From: Kordia sp045105435
GTDB lineage: Bacteria; Bacteroidota; Bacteroidia; Flavobacteriales; Flavobacteriaceae
Assembly: GCF_045105435.1 (NCBI RefSeq)
Contig: NZ_JBGCDL010000022.1
Span: forward strand, 1 to 14,911
DNA length: 14,911 bases
Direction of reading: 5' to 3'
The translations under genes were made by a program, and so were the position numbers. The notes beneath the pieces were generated by a model. It did not search any database and was not told where the DNA came from. It saw only the letters and a list, made by a program, of their open reading frames with translations. Shown here one piece after another: positions 1-6,338 of the stretch (within the stretch, counting starts at the first letter, position 1; each line of letters begins with the position of its first letter).

Positions 1-1125
1 AGAGATTTGATTGCAGAACACGGAGACGAAACACCTATTTCTTGGGTACACAGATCGGAACGTTTCTTTGAAAAATTAGCAACGCCCGATGTAAATGTAT
101 CTGATTTAATTGGAGATATTGATCCAATAAAAGCGGCAACATTAAAATTACCGTATTCGGATGAACGTGTATTGCATTACGGAATGATTCCGCGTGCCAA
201 TCGTTCCATATTTGTCATTAACGAATTGCCCGATTTACAAGCGCGAATTCAGGTATCATTATTCAATATTTTGCAAGAAGGTGATGTGCAAATTCGTGGT
301 TTTCAACTCAGAATGCCATTGGATATTCAGTTTGTATTTACTGCAAATCCTGAAGATTACACAAACAGAGGAAGTATTGTAACGCCATTGAAAGACAGAA
401 TTGGTTCGCAGATTTTTACGCACTATCCAAAATCAATTGCATTGGCGCGTGAAATTACAGAACAAGAAGCGAATGTTTCCACAGAAGACAAATTGGCAAT
501 ACAAATTCCGAATTTGGCAAAAGATCTTTTAGAACAAGTGGCTTTTGCTGCACGTAACAGTGAATATGTAGATGCGAAAAGTGGCGTAAGTGCGCGCTTA
601 ACCATTAGTGCGATGGAAAACTTGATGGCAGCGGCAAAATTACGTTTGATTGAAACTGGCGCAGAAAAAACAACAATTCGTTTGGTCGATTTCATGTCTA
701 TTATTCCATCGATCACAGGAAAAATAGAATTGGTGTACGAAGGCGAACAAGAAGGTGCAGATGAGGTTGCAAAAATACTCATTGATAGCGCCGTTATGGA
801 ACAATTTGAAGATATATTTCCACGGGTTCCAAAACTTGAAAAGCAAGGTGTAAAAACTACTTATACAGACGTTGTTGATTGGTTTAATGATAATTTCATA
901 GAACTAAATTACACCGCTACAGATGCTGAATTCTACGCAAGTATCAATAGTGTAACTCCGTTAAAAGCAATTATTGAAGAATATGCTTCTGAGTACAACG
1001 AAGAAGATCAGGTTTTTTGTATGGAGTTGATTTTATGGGCGTTAACCATTAATAATAAATTAGATAAATCTGAAAACAATACCGCTTTTACCTTTGATTC
1101 TATTGGTTTTGGTAGACATTTCTAA
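1..1125 (+). CDS. AAA+ ATPase, MoxR/magnesium chelatase subunit I-like, 5'-truncated
   Basis: The reading frame is open from base 1, so the true start lies upstream; 374 residues are visible. Seen, numbering codons from base 1: a Walker B-like segment FVINELPD around codons 71-78 with N74-E75 in place of the usual DE, a sensor-1 segment FTANPEDY around 113-120, and PLKDRIG around 129-135 whose R133 is a candidate arginine finger. This order matches ChlI/MoxR-type AAA+ ATPases, often auto-annotated as magnesium chelatase or sigma-54-interacting protein. Walker A is not visible and must lie in the missing roughly 100 residues. Family members usually act as chaperone-like ATPases with a von Willebrand A-domain partner; no such partner follows here, since the next gene is convergent, so it would have to be upstream. 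No chlorophyll or cobalamin genes are in view, so chelation itself is not implied. Family call is firm, cellular role unknown. Confidence 0.85.
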   Translation, partial: RDLIAEHGDETPISWVHRSERFFEKLATPDVNVSDLIGDIDPIKAATLKLPYSDERVLHYGMIPRANRSIFVINELPDLQARIQVSLFNILQEGDVQIRGFQLRMPLDIQFVFTANPEDYTNRGSIVTPLKDRIGSQIFTHYPKSIALAREITEQEANVSTEDKLAIQIPNLAKDLLEQVAFAARNSEYVDAKSGVSARLTISAMENLMAAAKLRLIETGAEKTTIRLVDFMSIIPSITGKIELVYEGEQEGADEVAKILIDSAVMEQFEDIFPRVPKLEKQGVKTTYTDVVDWFNDNFIELNYTATDAEFYASINSVTPLKAIIEEYASEYNEEDQVFCMELILWALTINNKLDKSENNTAFTFDSIGFGRHF

Positions 1126-1153
1126 CGGAAAAAACATAAAGTAAATTACATAA

Positions 1154-1196
1154 AAAATGTTTCCATCAAATCAATACGATTTTCTGGAAACATTTT
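1154..1196. terminator. Hairpin terminator shared by two convergent genes
   Basis: A perfect 12-bp inverted repeat, AAAATGTTTCCA (1154-1165) and TGGAAACATTTT (1185-1196), encloses a 19-base loop that can itself form a 5-bp stem (AAATC 1168-1172 with GATTT 1178-1182). The arms end in A and T runs, so the hairpin has a U-rich tail when read from either strand. It sits between the stop of the ATPase at 1125 and the stop of the cytochrome-like gene at 1226, as expected for a bidirectional terminator. Confidence 0.8.
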
Positions 1197-1225
1197 GCTT
1201 TCAATTAATAATGGTCGGTTACTAT

Positions 1226-2518
1226 TTATTCTTCATCGCAGACTCCAGCACGTTGCGCAAGTTGCCACATAAAATTGGTACGGTAATACGTAGAATCTGG
1301 TGTAACCGAATTATATTTATAATCTTTTAAAATTGGTTTTCCATTAATTGCTACTGGGTGATATCCTACTGTGGTCGTATCAGTTTCTTCGCCTGGTAAA
1401 ATAGCATCGCCGCCCATATCGCTAAACATTCCCAAACTTTGCCTCTTTGCGGGATTTAGGTTATTTAATGTTGCACGTGCATGACATGAAATACAAGAAG
1501 AACTAGAAACCAAGTTTGCTTCCAAAATAGAATTTCCAAGAATAGTAGGCTGTCCTTCATTATCAGTATACTGAGTTTGCGAACCTTTTAAACGGTAATT
1601 TTTAAAAACTTCTGGAACATTATTTTCTTCAAACAAAAGGTTTAATGCCTTTGAAGTTTCTCCAGTATTATATCCTTTATTAACCACATTGTCTGGGTTG
1701 GGAGCAATGTAGGATTCTGTACAACCAAAATCATCTTTGCAACCTATATAATCACAAATTCCAACATTTCCTGAATATTCAAAGGTAGCCCAAACCCAAT
1801 TTGGTAATTCGTGTGTCACTATATGAAAACCTACCAAGCCCATCAGCTTATTGGTTACAGACGCATCCACATAATTTGGTGTATCAATTGCTTCTTGAAC
1901 TTTACTTACAACTGTTTTTTTTCCACTGATAATTTTAGTGTAATATGAGCCAACTTGAGACGAATCAACAGGAATCCATTGTGCTTTAATCATCATTGCA
2001 TCTTTTGGAAAGTTAATTTTACCTTCTTTTGCCATTTTATAAACAGAATCTTGATTGTATAAAGCATTATCTTGAATGTAATCAAACATGGCTTTATTGA
2101 TTCGAAGCTCTTCGTAATATGGATTATCAAAATTGAGTGTCAATAGTGTAAATGCACTTGTCTCAAAATTACTAACCGAATCAATTCGTTGATTATTAAT
2201 AGAATCAATTTCAGCAACAGCTTTTGGGTTTCCCAGAAATTTTTGAATTTTATCACCTGGCCATTCACTTTTTTCGCAGGCATTGGCATAGGTATGTTCG
2301 GCACTTGCCCAAAACTCCCAATTTAAGTTCAATGGACTTTCGGTTTTTGTTTGGAAGATTCTCACCATTTTTTCCCATATATATTGATCGGTGTTACTAG
2401 CTGCCATGCTTGTATCTGATACTAAATTTATGGGCTTATAATCTGTTTTTGTTTCTGAGCAATTGTACATTAATAATGATAATAATAAACAATGGGAAAA
2501 TTTTAAAATTTGTTTCAT
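1226..2518 (-). CDS. Probable c-type cytochrome lipoprotein (single CXXCH), unnamed family
   Basis: 430 residues from an ATG. The N-terminus is a short lipoprotein-like signal: charged MKQ, a hydrophobic stretch (residues 10-18), then Y18-N19-C20 followed by S-E-T. Asparagine just before the cysteine is a non-standard lipobox residue, so acylation is likely but not certain. A single haem c attachment motif, C342-I-S-C345-H346, lies in the last quarter, with methionines shortly after (GMFSDMGGD) as possible axial ligands. A second cysteine cluster, C255, C260 and C266, could be disulfides or a metal site. The segment before it, reading WVWATFEYSGNVGIC, resembles conserved segments of large cytochrome c-family proteins of unknown function (recollection). 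I infer a periplasm-facing electron-transfer protein attached to a membrane. It follows the lipase-like gene on the same strand after a 113-bp gap; shared transcription is possible but unproven. No enzyme function can be assigned. Confidence 0.7.
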   Translation of the reverse strand: MKQILKFSHCLLLSLLMYNCSETKTDYKPINLVSDTSMAASNTDQYIWEKMVRIFQTKTESPLNLNWEFWASAEHTYANACEKSEWPGDKIQKFLGNPKAVAEIDSINNQRIDSVSNFETSAFTLLTLNFDNPYYEELRINKAMFDYIQDNALYNQDSVYKMAKEGKINFPKDAMMIKAQWIPVDSSQVGSYYTKIISGKKTVVSKVQEAIDTPNYVDASVTNKLMGLVGFHIVTHELPNWVWATFEYSGNVGICDYIGCKDDFGCTESYIAPNPDNVVNKGYNTGETSKALNLLFEENNVPEVFKNYRLKGSQTQYTDNEGQPTILGNSILEANLVSSSSCISCHARATLNNLNPAKRQSLGMFSDMGGDAILPGEETDTTTVGYHPVAINGKPILKDYKYNSVTPDSTYYRTNFMWQLAQRAGVCDEE

Positions 2519-2583
2519 AATCTATGGCTGGTTAAACTATTAGTATTCTTAAAATGATATTCTCAAGTTTTATTCACACATTA

Positions 2584-2631
2584 CTCAATTCTGATAAATG
2601 ACCTGTAGCTGATATAATATTTTTAATTGAG
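2584..2631. other. Weak inverted repeat after the lipase-like gene
   Basis: CTCAATT (2584-2590) and AATTGAG (2625-2631) form a 7-bp inverted repeat with a 34-base loop, ending directly at the stop codon of the minus-strand lipase gene. The stem is AT-rich and the loop is long, so it may be a weak terminator or attenuating structure, or chance. The rest of the 113-bp gap holds no clear TAnnTTTG box for the downstream cytochrome-like gene. Confidence 0.25.
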
Positions 2632-3915
2632 CTATTCGTTCTCTTTCGCAATTGCTAATGCTGCTTCGTCAATCTTTTGTAAATCAATCTTTGCAATAGA
2701 TTTTACAGCTTCTTCGTAGGGTTCTAAAACAACTTGATTTTTTGGTTTATTTTGATTTAATATTTTTTTGTACGCTGTCATAAAAACTTCAATATCTAAC
2801 AACGAATGATACGCTGTTGTATGTTGTGTTCCGGCTTGCGCGGCAAAACGAACTAAATTTCGTAAATACGCTGCATACTTTCCTAAGGCTAACGGCAATA
2901 CCAATCGGATGTATTTTAATTTCTTTGAAATAAGATCGTCAATTGTGGTATCAAATGTTCCTTCTAAAGTTGTTGATGGTGAAATTTGCTTGTATCGATT
3001 TACTGGAATTCCTGCAATATTTTTAGCAGAAAGTGCATTTAAAGCAGCAACAGTTGCCAAAGTTCCTGTTAATACTTCTGCCGGATTTGCGTCACTTGGT
3101 TGTGTAATGTATTCTTCATAAATGGTTGGAATCTTTTCTAAATCTCCTTTTTCCCACGCATGTGGCACAACATCAATTGCGTTATGTTGACTTAGATAAT
3201 AGATGTTATTTGTAGAAATTTGTTTTTCGTAATACGAAGCAAATCCTTCATCACCAGGTGTTGGTCCCGCGGTAGGAAATGCGCCAATACTTGTCTTATT
3301 AGCAGGATCCCAATTATTTTTGGTGTCTGCTAAATACAGTGCTAGTGTAGGCGATAAGGCGCCGCCCAAACTATGACCTGCTACAGCAATTTGTACATTT
3401 TGTAATGAAGCATTATTTTGTAAAAAGTTTTTTAGTGCTGTTACTACAGAATTGTCTTCTTTGTTGGTCATATTCAACAAAATATTGAGTCCAATATGTG
3501 TTCCTGTTGAAATGTTTCCTGAATTTGGAATGCCTGTCACCAATTCCCAAGAAACCGTTTTATGCACCGAAAAATCTTCTACCAACCAACCGTAGGGTGA
3601 GTTTACATTTGTTCCTGCAATAGCAATTACAATCACATTTTCACTTTCATTGTAATACATTGCCATTGTATTATCGGCATGTATAGAAGTTGCAGTTGTA
3701 TCGTTTGCATATACAATTGGTCCCCAAATTCCTTTCCAATCGCCAATAATAGGAGTGGTTTTGGTAAGCACATCGTGTGCAACTGTTGTTACATATTTTT
3801 GCATTTCAATCATTCCACTCTTGCAATCGTCTTGAGTCCAAGACAGACCAGAGGCAGAATTGACCGAGAATGACAAACTGTATATTTGTTTAAGAAGTTC
3901 AGTGGTTGGTTTCAT
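2632..3915 (-). CDS. Class 3 lipase-like alpha/beta hydrolase
   Basis: 427 residues from an ATG. The nucleophile elbow G180-H-S182-L-G184 is the GXSXG motif of serine esterases and lipases, preceded by a hydrophobic strand (VQIAVA). A likely catalytic aspartate is D248 in AIDVVPH, the same setting as the acid residue of fungal class 3 lipases, and H370 in AYHSLLD is a good candidate for the catalytic histidine. The earlier strand VIVIAIAGT (around 94-102) fits the oxyanion-loop region. The triad points to hydrolysis of lipid or other ester bonds. No signal peptide or sorting domain is visible, so it appears cytoplasmic unless exported by another route; that is unusual for a lipase. Upstream on the minus strand, TTAATTTG (complement of 3951-3958) matches 7 of the 8 positions of TAnnTTTG-type boxes and could be its promoter. 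It has no LytTR-type operator. Fold and active site are well supported, substrate unknown. Confidence 0.85.
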   Translation of the reverse strand: MKPTTELLKQIYSLSFSVNSASGLSWTQDDCKSGMIEMQKYVTTVAHDVLTKTTPIIGDWKGIWGPIVYANDTTATSIHADNTMAMYYNESENVIVIAIAGTNVNSPYGWLVEDFSVHKTVSWELVTGIPNSGNISTGTHIGLNILLNMTNKEDNSVVTALKNFLQNNASLQNVQIAVAGHSLGGALSPTLALYLADTKNNWDPANKTSIGAFPTAGPTPGDEGFASYYEKQISTNNIYYLSQHNAIDVVPHAWEKGDLEKIPTIYEEYITQPSDANPAEVLTGTLATVAALNALSAKNIAGIPVNRYKQISPSTTLEGTFDTTIDDLISKKLKYIRLVLPLALGKYAAYLRNLVRFAAQAGTQHTTAYHSLLDIEVFMTAYKKILNQNKPKNQVVLEPYEEAVKSIAKIDLQKIDEAALAIAKENE

Positions 3916-4080
3916 AGCTTTTTTTCATTGTGTGTTAATACTAATACTTACAAATTAACAGTTAATAAAAAAATGATAACAGAACGTTTACACTTGAATA
4001 CAGAACCACGTATTTCTACTGATAAAAATGAAAAAACGCATATAGAATGTTAAAAAGAGGGCATTTCTCCAAATAATTAT

Positions 4081-4088
4081 TACATTTG
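4081..4088 (+). promoter_or_regulatory. -7 promoter box TACATTTG
   Basis: TACATTTG fits the Bacteroidota -7 consensus TAnnTTTG exactly and lies 25 bases upstream of the GTG start at 4114, giving a predicted leader of about 20 bases. No TTG -33 element is evident. It differs in sequence and context from the three TATTTTTG boxes further on and has no paired TTCGTCAC elements. Confidence 0.5.
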
Positions 4089-4113
4089 TATAAATGCATC
4101 AAATATTTAACGA

Positions 4114-4443
4114 GTGAAGCAAAAAATACTTTTATTCATCCTATTACTTTCTTTCAGTACGGCAACCTTTGCTCAGAGTACTGCGAATAGTCAATTTGCT
4201 TCAAATTCAGAAACCGTTTTTAATATTTCTCCTAATCCTGGTGTGAACGAATTAAACATACGACTTACTAAAAAAACAGATGCAGCTGTAGAGGTTTACA
4301 ATCTGTTAGGTAGAAAAATTTACACAGGGAAATTAACAACAATGCACAATGCAATTGATATTTCTTCATGGAAATCTGGAATTTATCTTGTAAAAGTTAT
4401 CACAGACAAAAAATCGATCACAAAACGTTTCGTTAAAAAGTAA
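4114..4443 (+). CDS. Minimal secreted protein: signal peptide plus T9SS type A sorting domain
   Basis: 109 residues, GTG start. The start is chosen because it gives a complete signal peptide (KQK, then a hydrophobic core, cut near TFAQS at about residue 20) and sits one short leader below a TAnnTTTG box. After some 15 polar residues the remainder, from about residue 35 (FNISPNPGVNELNIRL) to the end (GIYLVKVITDKKSITKRFVKK), is one complete T9SS type A C-terminal sorting domain: the SPNP opening, a LLGRKIY strand and the closing GIYLVKV...K block are all present. There is practically no passenger. In known proteins this domain directs export through the outer-membrane T9SS and is cleaved or exchanged for an anchor. 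A cargo-free version could be a remnant of a larger protein, a competitor or monitor of the sorting machinery, or a short surface peptide. Domain call firm, role unknown. Confidence 0.8.
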   Translation: MKQKILLFILLLSFSTATFAQSTANSQFASNSETVFNISPNPGVNELNIRLTKKTDAAVEVYNLLGRKIYTGKLTTMHNAIDISSWKSGIYLVKVITDKKSITKRFVKK

Positions 4444-4603
4444 TTCTTCTCAATTCCATATTTATTTACTACAGTATTTTAATCATTAATTAAAGTTAGT
4501 TTGATTAAATAGCTATTCCATTGCTCAATTTTATCCTTTCAAAAAAAATCATTTTACATAGTAAAACAAAATAGAAATTCCAGACGAATTTTTTAGTTAT
4601 TGG

Positions 4604-4632
4604 TTCGTCACTATTTAGATAGATTTCGTCAC
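4604..4632 (+). promoter_or_regulatory. Paired LytTR-type operator, site A (two TTCGTCAC)
   Basis: TTCGTCAC occurs at 4604-4611 and again at 4625-4632, exactly 21 bp apart, in direct orientation. The second copy ends 39 bp before the TATTTTTG box at 4672. Two short direct repeats about two helical turns apart is the known binding layout of LytTR domains (AgrA and ComE are examples). The assignment to the LytTR protein at 11913 is inference from position and recurrence. Confidence 0.7.
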
Positions 4633-4671
4633 ATTTGTCCGAATTTACAGAGTCTTTGTAAGATTCAAAAG

Positions 4672-4679
4672 TATTTTTG
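4672..4679 (+). promoter_or_regulatory. -7 promoter box TATTTTTG for the propeller gene
   Basis: TATTTTTG fits TAnnTTTG and lies 32 bases upstream of the ATG at 4712. A TTG sits at 4656-4658, only 13 bp away and too near for a usual -33 element, so the promoter looks weak by itself and likely needs an activator. The same octamer is found at the same distance from operator pairs B and C. Confidence 0.65.
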
Positions 4680-4711
4680 CTGCTAAATTAAACTTTAAAT
4701 TTAGCTATCTA

Positions 4712-6202
4712 ATGAACAAAACGCTACTACCAATATTACTTTTGCTACCTACATTTATTTTTGCGCAATGGACACAAGTTGGTCAAGATATTAACGGAGA
4801 AAATAACATAGATCAATCAGGTTTTTCAGTAAGCATGTCTTCCGATGGAAATATAATTGCTATTGGAGCTCCTTTAAATGATGATGGCGATACCAATGCC
4901 GGACATGTGAGAGTGTATCAAAACAATTCGGGTACTTGGCAAAAAATTGGGCAAGATATTAATGGAGAGAATTGGGTTGATCAATTTGGATATGCAGTTA
5001 GTATGTCTGCGGATGGTAATACAGTTGCCATCGGAGCGCGGTTTCACGATACTAATTTTGGTGATAGCGGCTATGTGAAAATTTATCAAAATAATGGAGG
5101 AACTTGGCAACAAGTTGGACAAGATATTGGAGGAGAAGCAAACTCAGACCAATCAGGAAGTGCTGTGAGTTTATCATCAAATGGAAATATTGTAGCCATT
5201 GGCGCACCTTTTAATGATGATGGCGGTAGCAATGGTGGACAGGTAAGAGTTTATGAAAATAATGGAGGAACTTGGCAACAAATTGGGCAAGATATTGATG
5301 GAGAATCATCTGCTGATGCGGCAGGAACCGCGGTAAGTATTTCCGCAGACGGAAGCATTTTAGCAGTTGGCGCACCTTATGGAAATGGTATGAACTCTGG
5401 TTATGTACAAATTTATCAATACAATGGTACAGCATGGCAAAAAATAGGACAAGATATTGAAGGAACTATGACTGATAGTAGCTTCGGAATTTCTGTAAGT
5501 ATGGCAAATGATGGAAATACACTCGCTATTGGAAGTTCTTTTGATGTATATGAAAATGCATCTTCTGGAAAAGTACGTGTATATCAAAATAATAGTGGCA
5601 CTTGGCAGCAAGTTGGACAAGATATTGCAAATACGGTTACAGGTGTTTTTTACACTAAAATTCCCGTGAGTTTATCTGGAGATGGAAGTACAGTTGTAAT
5701 TGGCGTTCCGCATGATGATGATTTTTATAACGACGATCGCGGTAATAGTTATGTAAAAGTGTATAAGAATATAGCTGGAAACTGGCAACAGGTAGATCAG
5801 AATATAACCGAAGAAAATGCGCAAGACGGATTTGGAACTTCGGTAAGCATTTCAGATGATGGAAGCATTGTTGGTATTGGTGCGCGTTATAATGACAGTA
5901 GTAAAGGTCATGTGCGCGTATTTTTTAACAACAATACACTTAGTACTGAAAACGCTATCAAAAGTAATGTGTATTCTATTTCGCCAAATCCAAGTTCAGG
6001 AAAAGCAACCATTTACTTAAATGAATATTTGCAAGACATACAAGTACAAACGTATGCTGTTTTAGGGAAAGAAATTTCACGAAAAAAATATTATGCTACA
6101 AATGAAATTCAAGTAGATTTATCAAACTATCCGCAAGGAATATATTTACTAAAAGTAGTTTCTAAGGGCGTATCGGATACCTTAAAAATAATTAAACAGT
6201 AA
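4712..6202 (+). CDS. Secreted seven-bladed beta-propeller with T9SS type A sorting domain
   Basis: 496 residues. A signal peptide (MNKTLLPILLLL..., cut near IFAQW at about residue 19) is followed by seven repeats that start at W20, W76, W132, W188, W242, W298 and W358, mostly 56 residues each. The repeat pattern is W-Q-x-V/I-G-Q-D-I, then a G-x-x-V-S-x-S-x-D-G-x-x-x-A-I-G-A core, then G-x-V-R-V-Y-x-N-N; acidic N-D-D-G loops between strands could bind calcium. Seven blades with this pattern point to a closed FG-GAP/WD40-like propeller. Residues about 420-496 (SISPNPSSGKATIYL to GIYLLKVVSKG) form a T9SS type A sorting domain, so the protein should be exported and attached to the surface or released. 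No catalytic motif is visible; a binding or adhesion role is inference. Its promoter carries operator pair A, so it probably shares control with the two genes downstream. Confidence 0.85.
   Translation: MNKTLLPILLLLPTFIFAQWTQVGQDINGENNIDQSGFSVSMSSDGNIIAIGAPLNDDGDTNAGHVRVYQNNSGTWQKIGQDINGENWVDQFGYAVSMSADGNTVAIGARFHDTNFGDSGYVKIYQNNGGTWQQVGQDIGGEANSDQSGSAVSLSSNGNIVAIGAPFNDDGGSNGGQVRVYENNGGTWQQIGQDIDGESSADAAGTAVSISADGSILAVGAPYGNGMNSGYVQIYQYNGTAWQKIGQDIEGTMTDSSFGISVSMANDGNTLAIGSSFDVYENASSGKVRVYQNNSGTWQQVGQDIANTVTGVFYTKIPVSLSGDGSTVVIGVPHDDDFYNDDRGNSYVKVYKNIAGNWQQVDQNITEENAQDGFGTSVSISDDGSIVGIGARYNDSSKGHVRVFFNNNTLSTENAIKSNVYSISPNPSSGKATIYLNEYLQDIQVQTYAVLGKEISRKKYYATNEIQVDLSNYPQGIYLLKVVSKGVSDTLKIIKQ
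4769..5272 (+). repeat. Three tandem 168-bp units coding for propeller blades 1-3
   Basis: The tryptophan codons that open blades 1 to 4 lie at 4769, 4937, 5105 and 5273, exactly 168 bp apart. Blades 4 to 7 have drifted slightly (54, 56 and 60 residues between starts). Equal length without indels in the first three suggests they are the youngest duplications. Confidence 0.8.
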
Positions 6203-6235
6203 GTAGCTGATATTCTATTTGAGAAGACTGTATGT

Positions 6236-6265
6236 TTCGTCACTTTTTTATGTGGTGTTCATCAC
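6236..6265 (+). promoter_or_regulatory. Paired LytTR-type operator, site B (TTCGTCAC and TTCATCAC)
   Basis: TTCGTCAC at 6236-6243 is followed by TTCATCAC at 6258-6265, with starts 22 bp apart and in direct orientation. The second copy ends 39 bp before the TATTTTTG box at 6305, the same distance as in site A. One base differs in the second copy and the spacing is one base longer, both within what LytTR direct-repeat sites are known to tolerate. Confidence 0.7.
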
Positions 6266-6304
6266 AATGTACTGTATTTATAGGGAAATAAGCGAGTGCA
6301 TGAA

Positions 6305-6312
6305 TATTTTTG
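6305..6312 (+). promoter_or_regulatory. -7 promoter box TATTTTTG for the leucine-rich giant
   Basis: The octamer is identical to the one at 4672 and lies 26 bases upstream of the ATG at 6339. No TTG is present in the 39 bp between operator B and the box, so the promoter lacks a -33 element and is probably activator-dependent. Confidence 0.65.
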
Positions 6313-6338
6313 TAAGTGTTTACATTAAAATATGATTG

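Noticed and set aside
423..846. Minus-strand open frames antisense to the AAA+ ATPase
   Set aside because: They overlap conserved coding sequence of the ATPase and show no recognisable protein features.
4094..4117. Seven-codon open frame (ATG at 4094) whose stop TGA overlaps the GTG start of the small T9SS-domain gene
   Set aside because: The ATG coincides with the predicted transcription start, there is no ribosome-binding signal, and frames this short arise by chance; translational coupling cannot be supported.
4478..4509. Inverted repeat TTTAATCA/TGATTAAA after the small T9SS-domain gene
   Set aside because: The 8-bp stem is AT-rich with a 16-base loop and lacks a T tract, so it is not a convincing terminator.
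6336..6338. TTG as start of the leucine-rich giant
   Set aside because: The following ATG at 6339 gives the same signal peptide and is the ordinary start codon.
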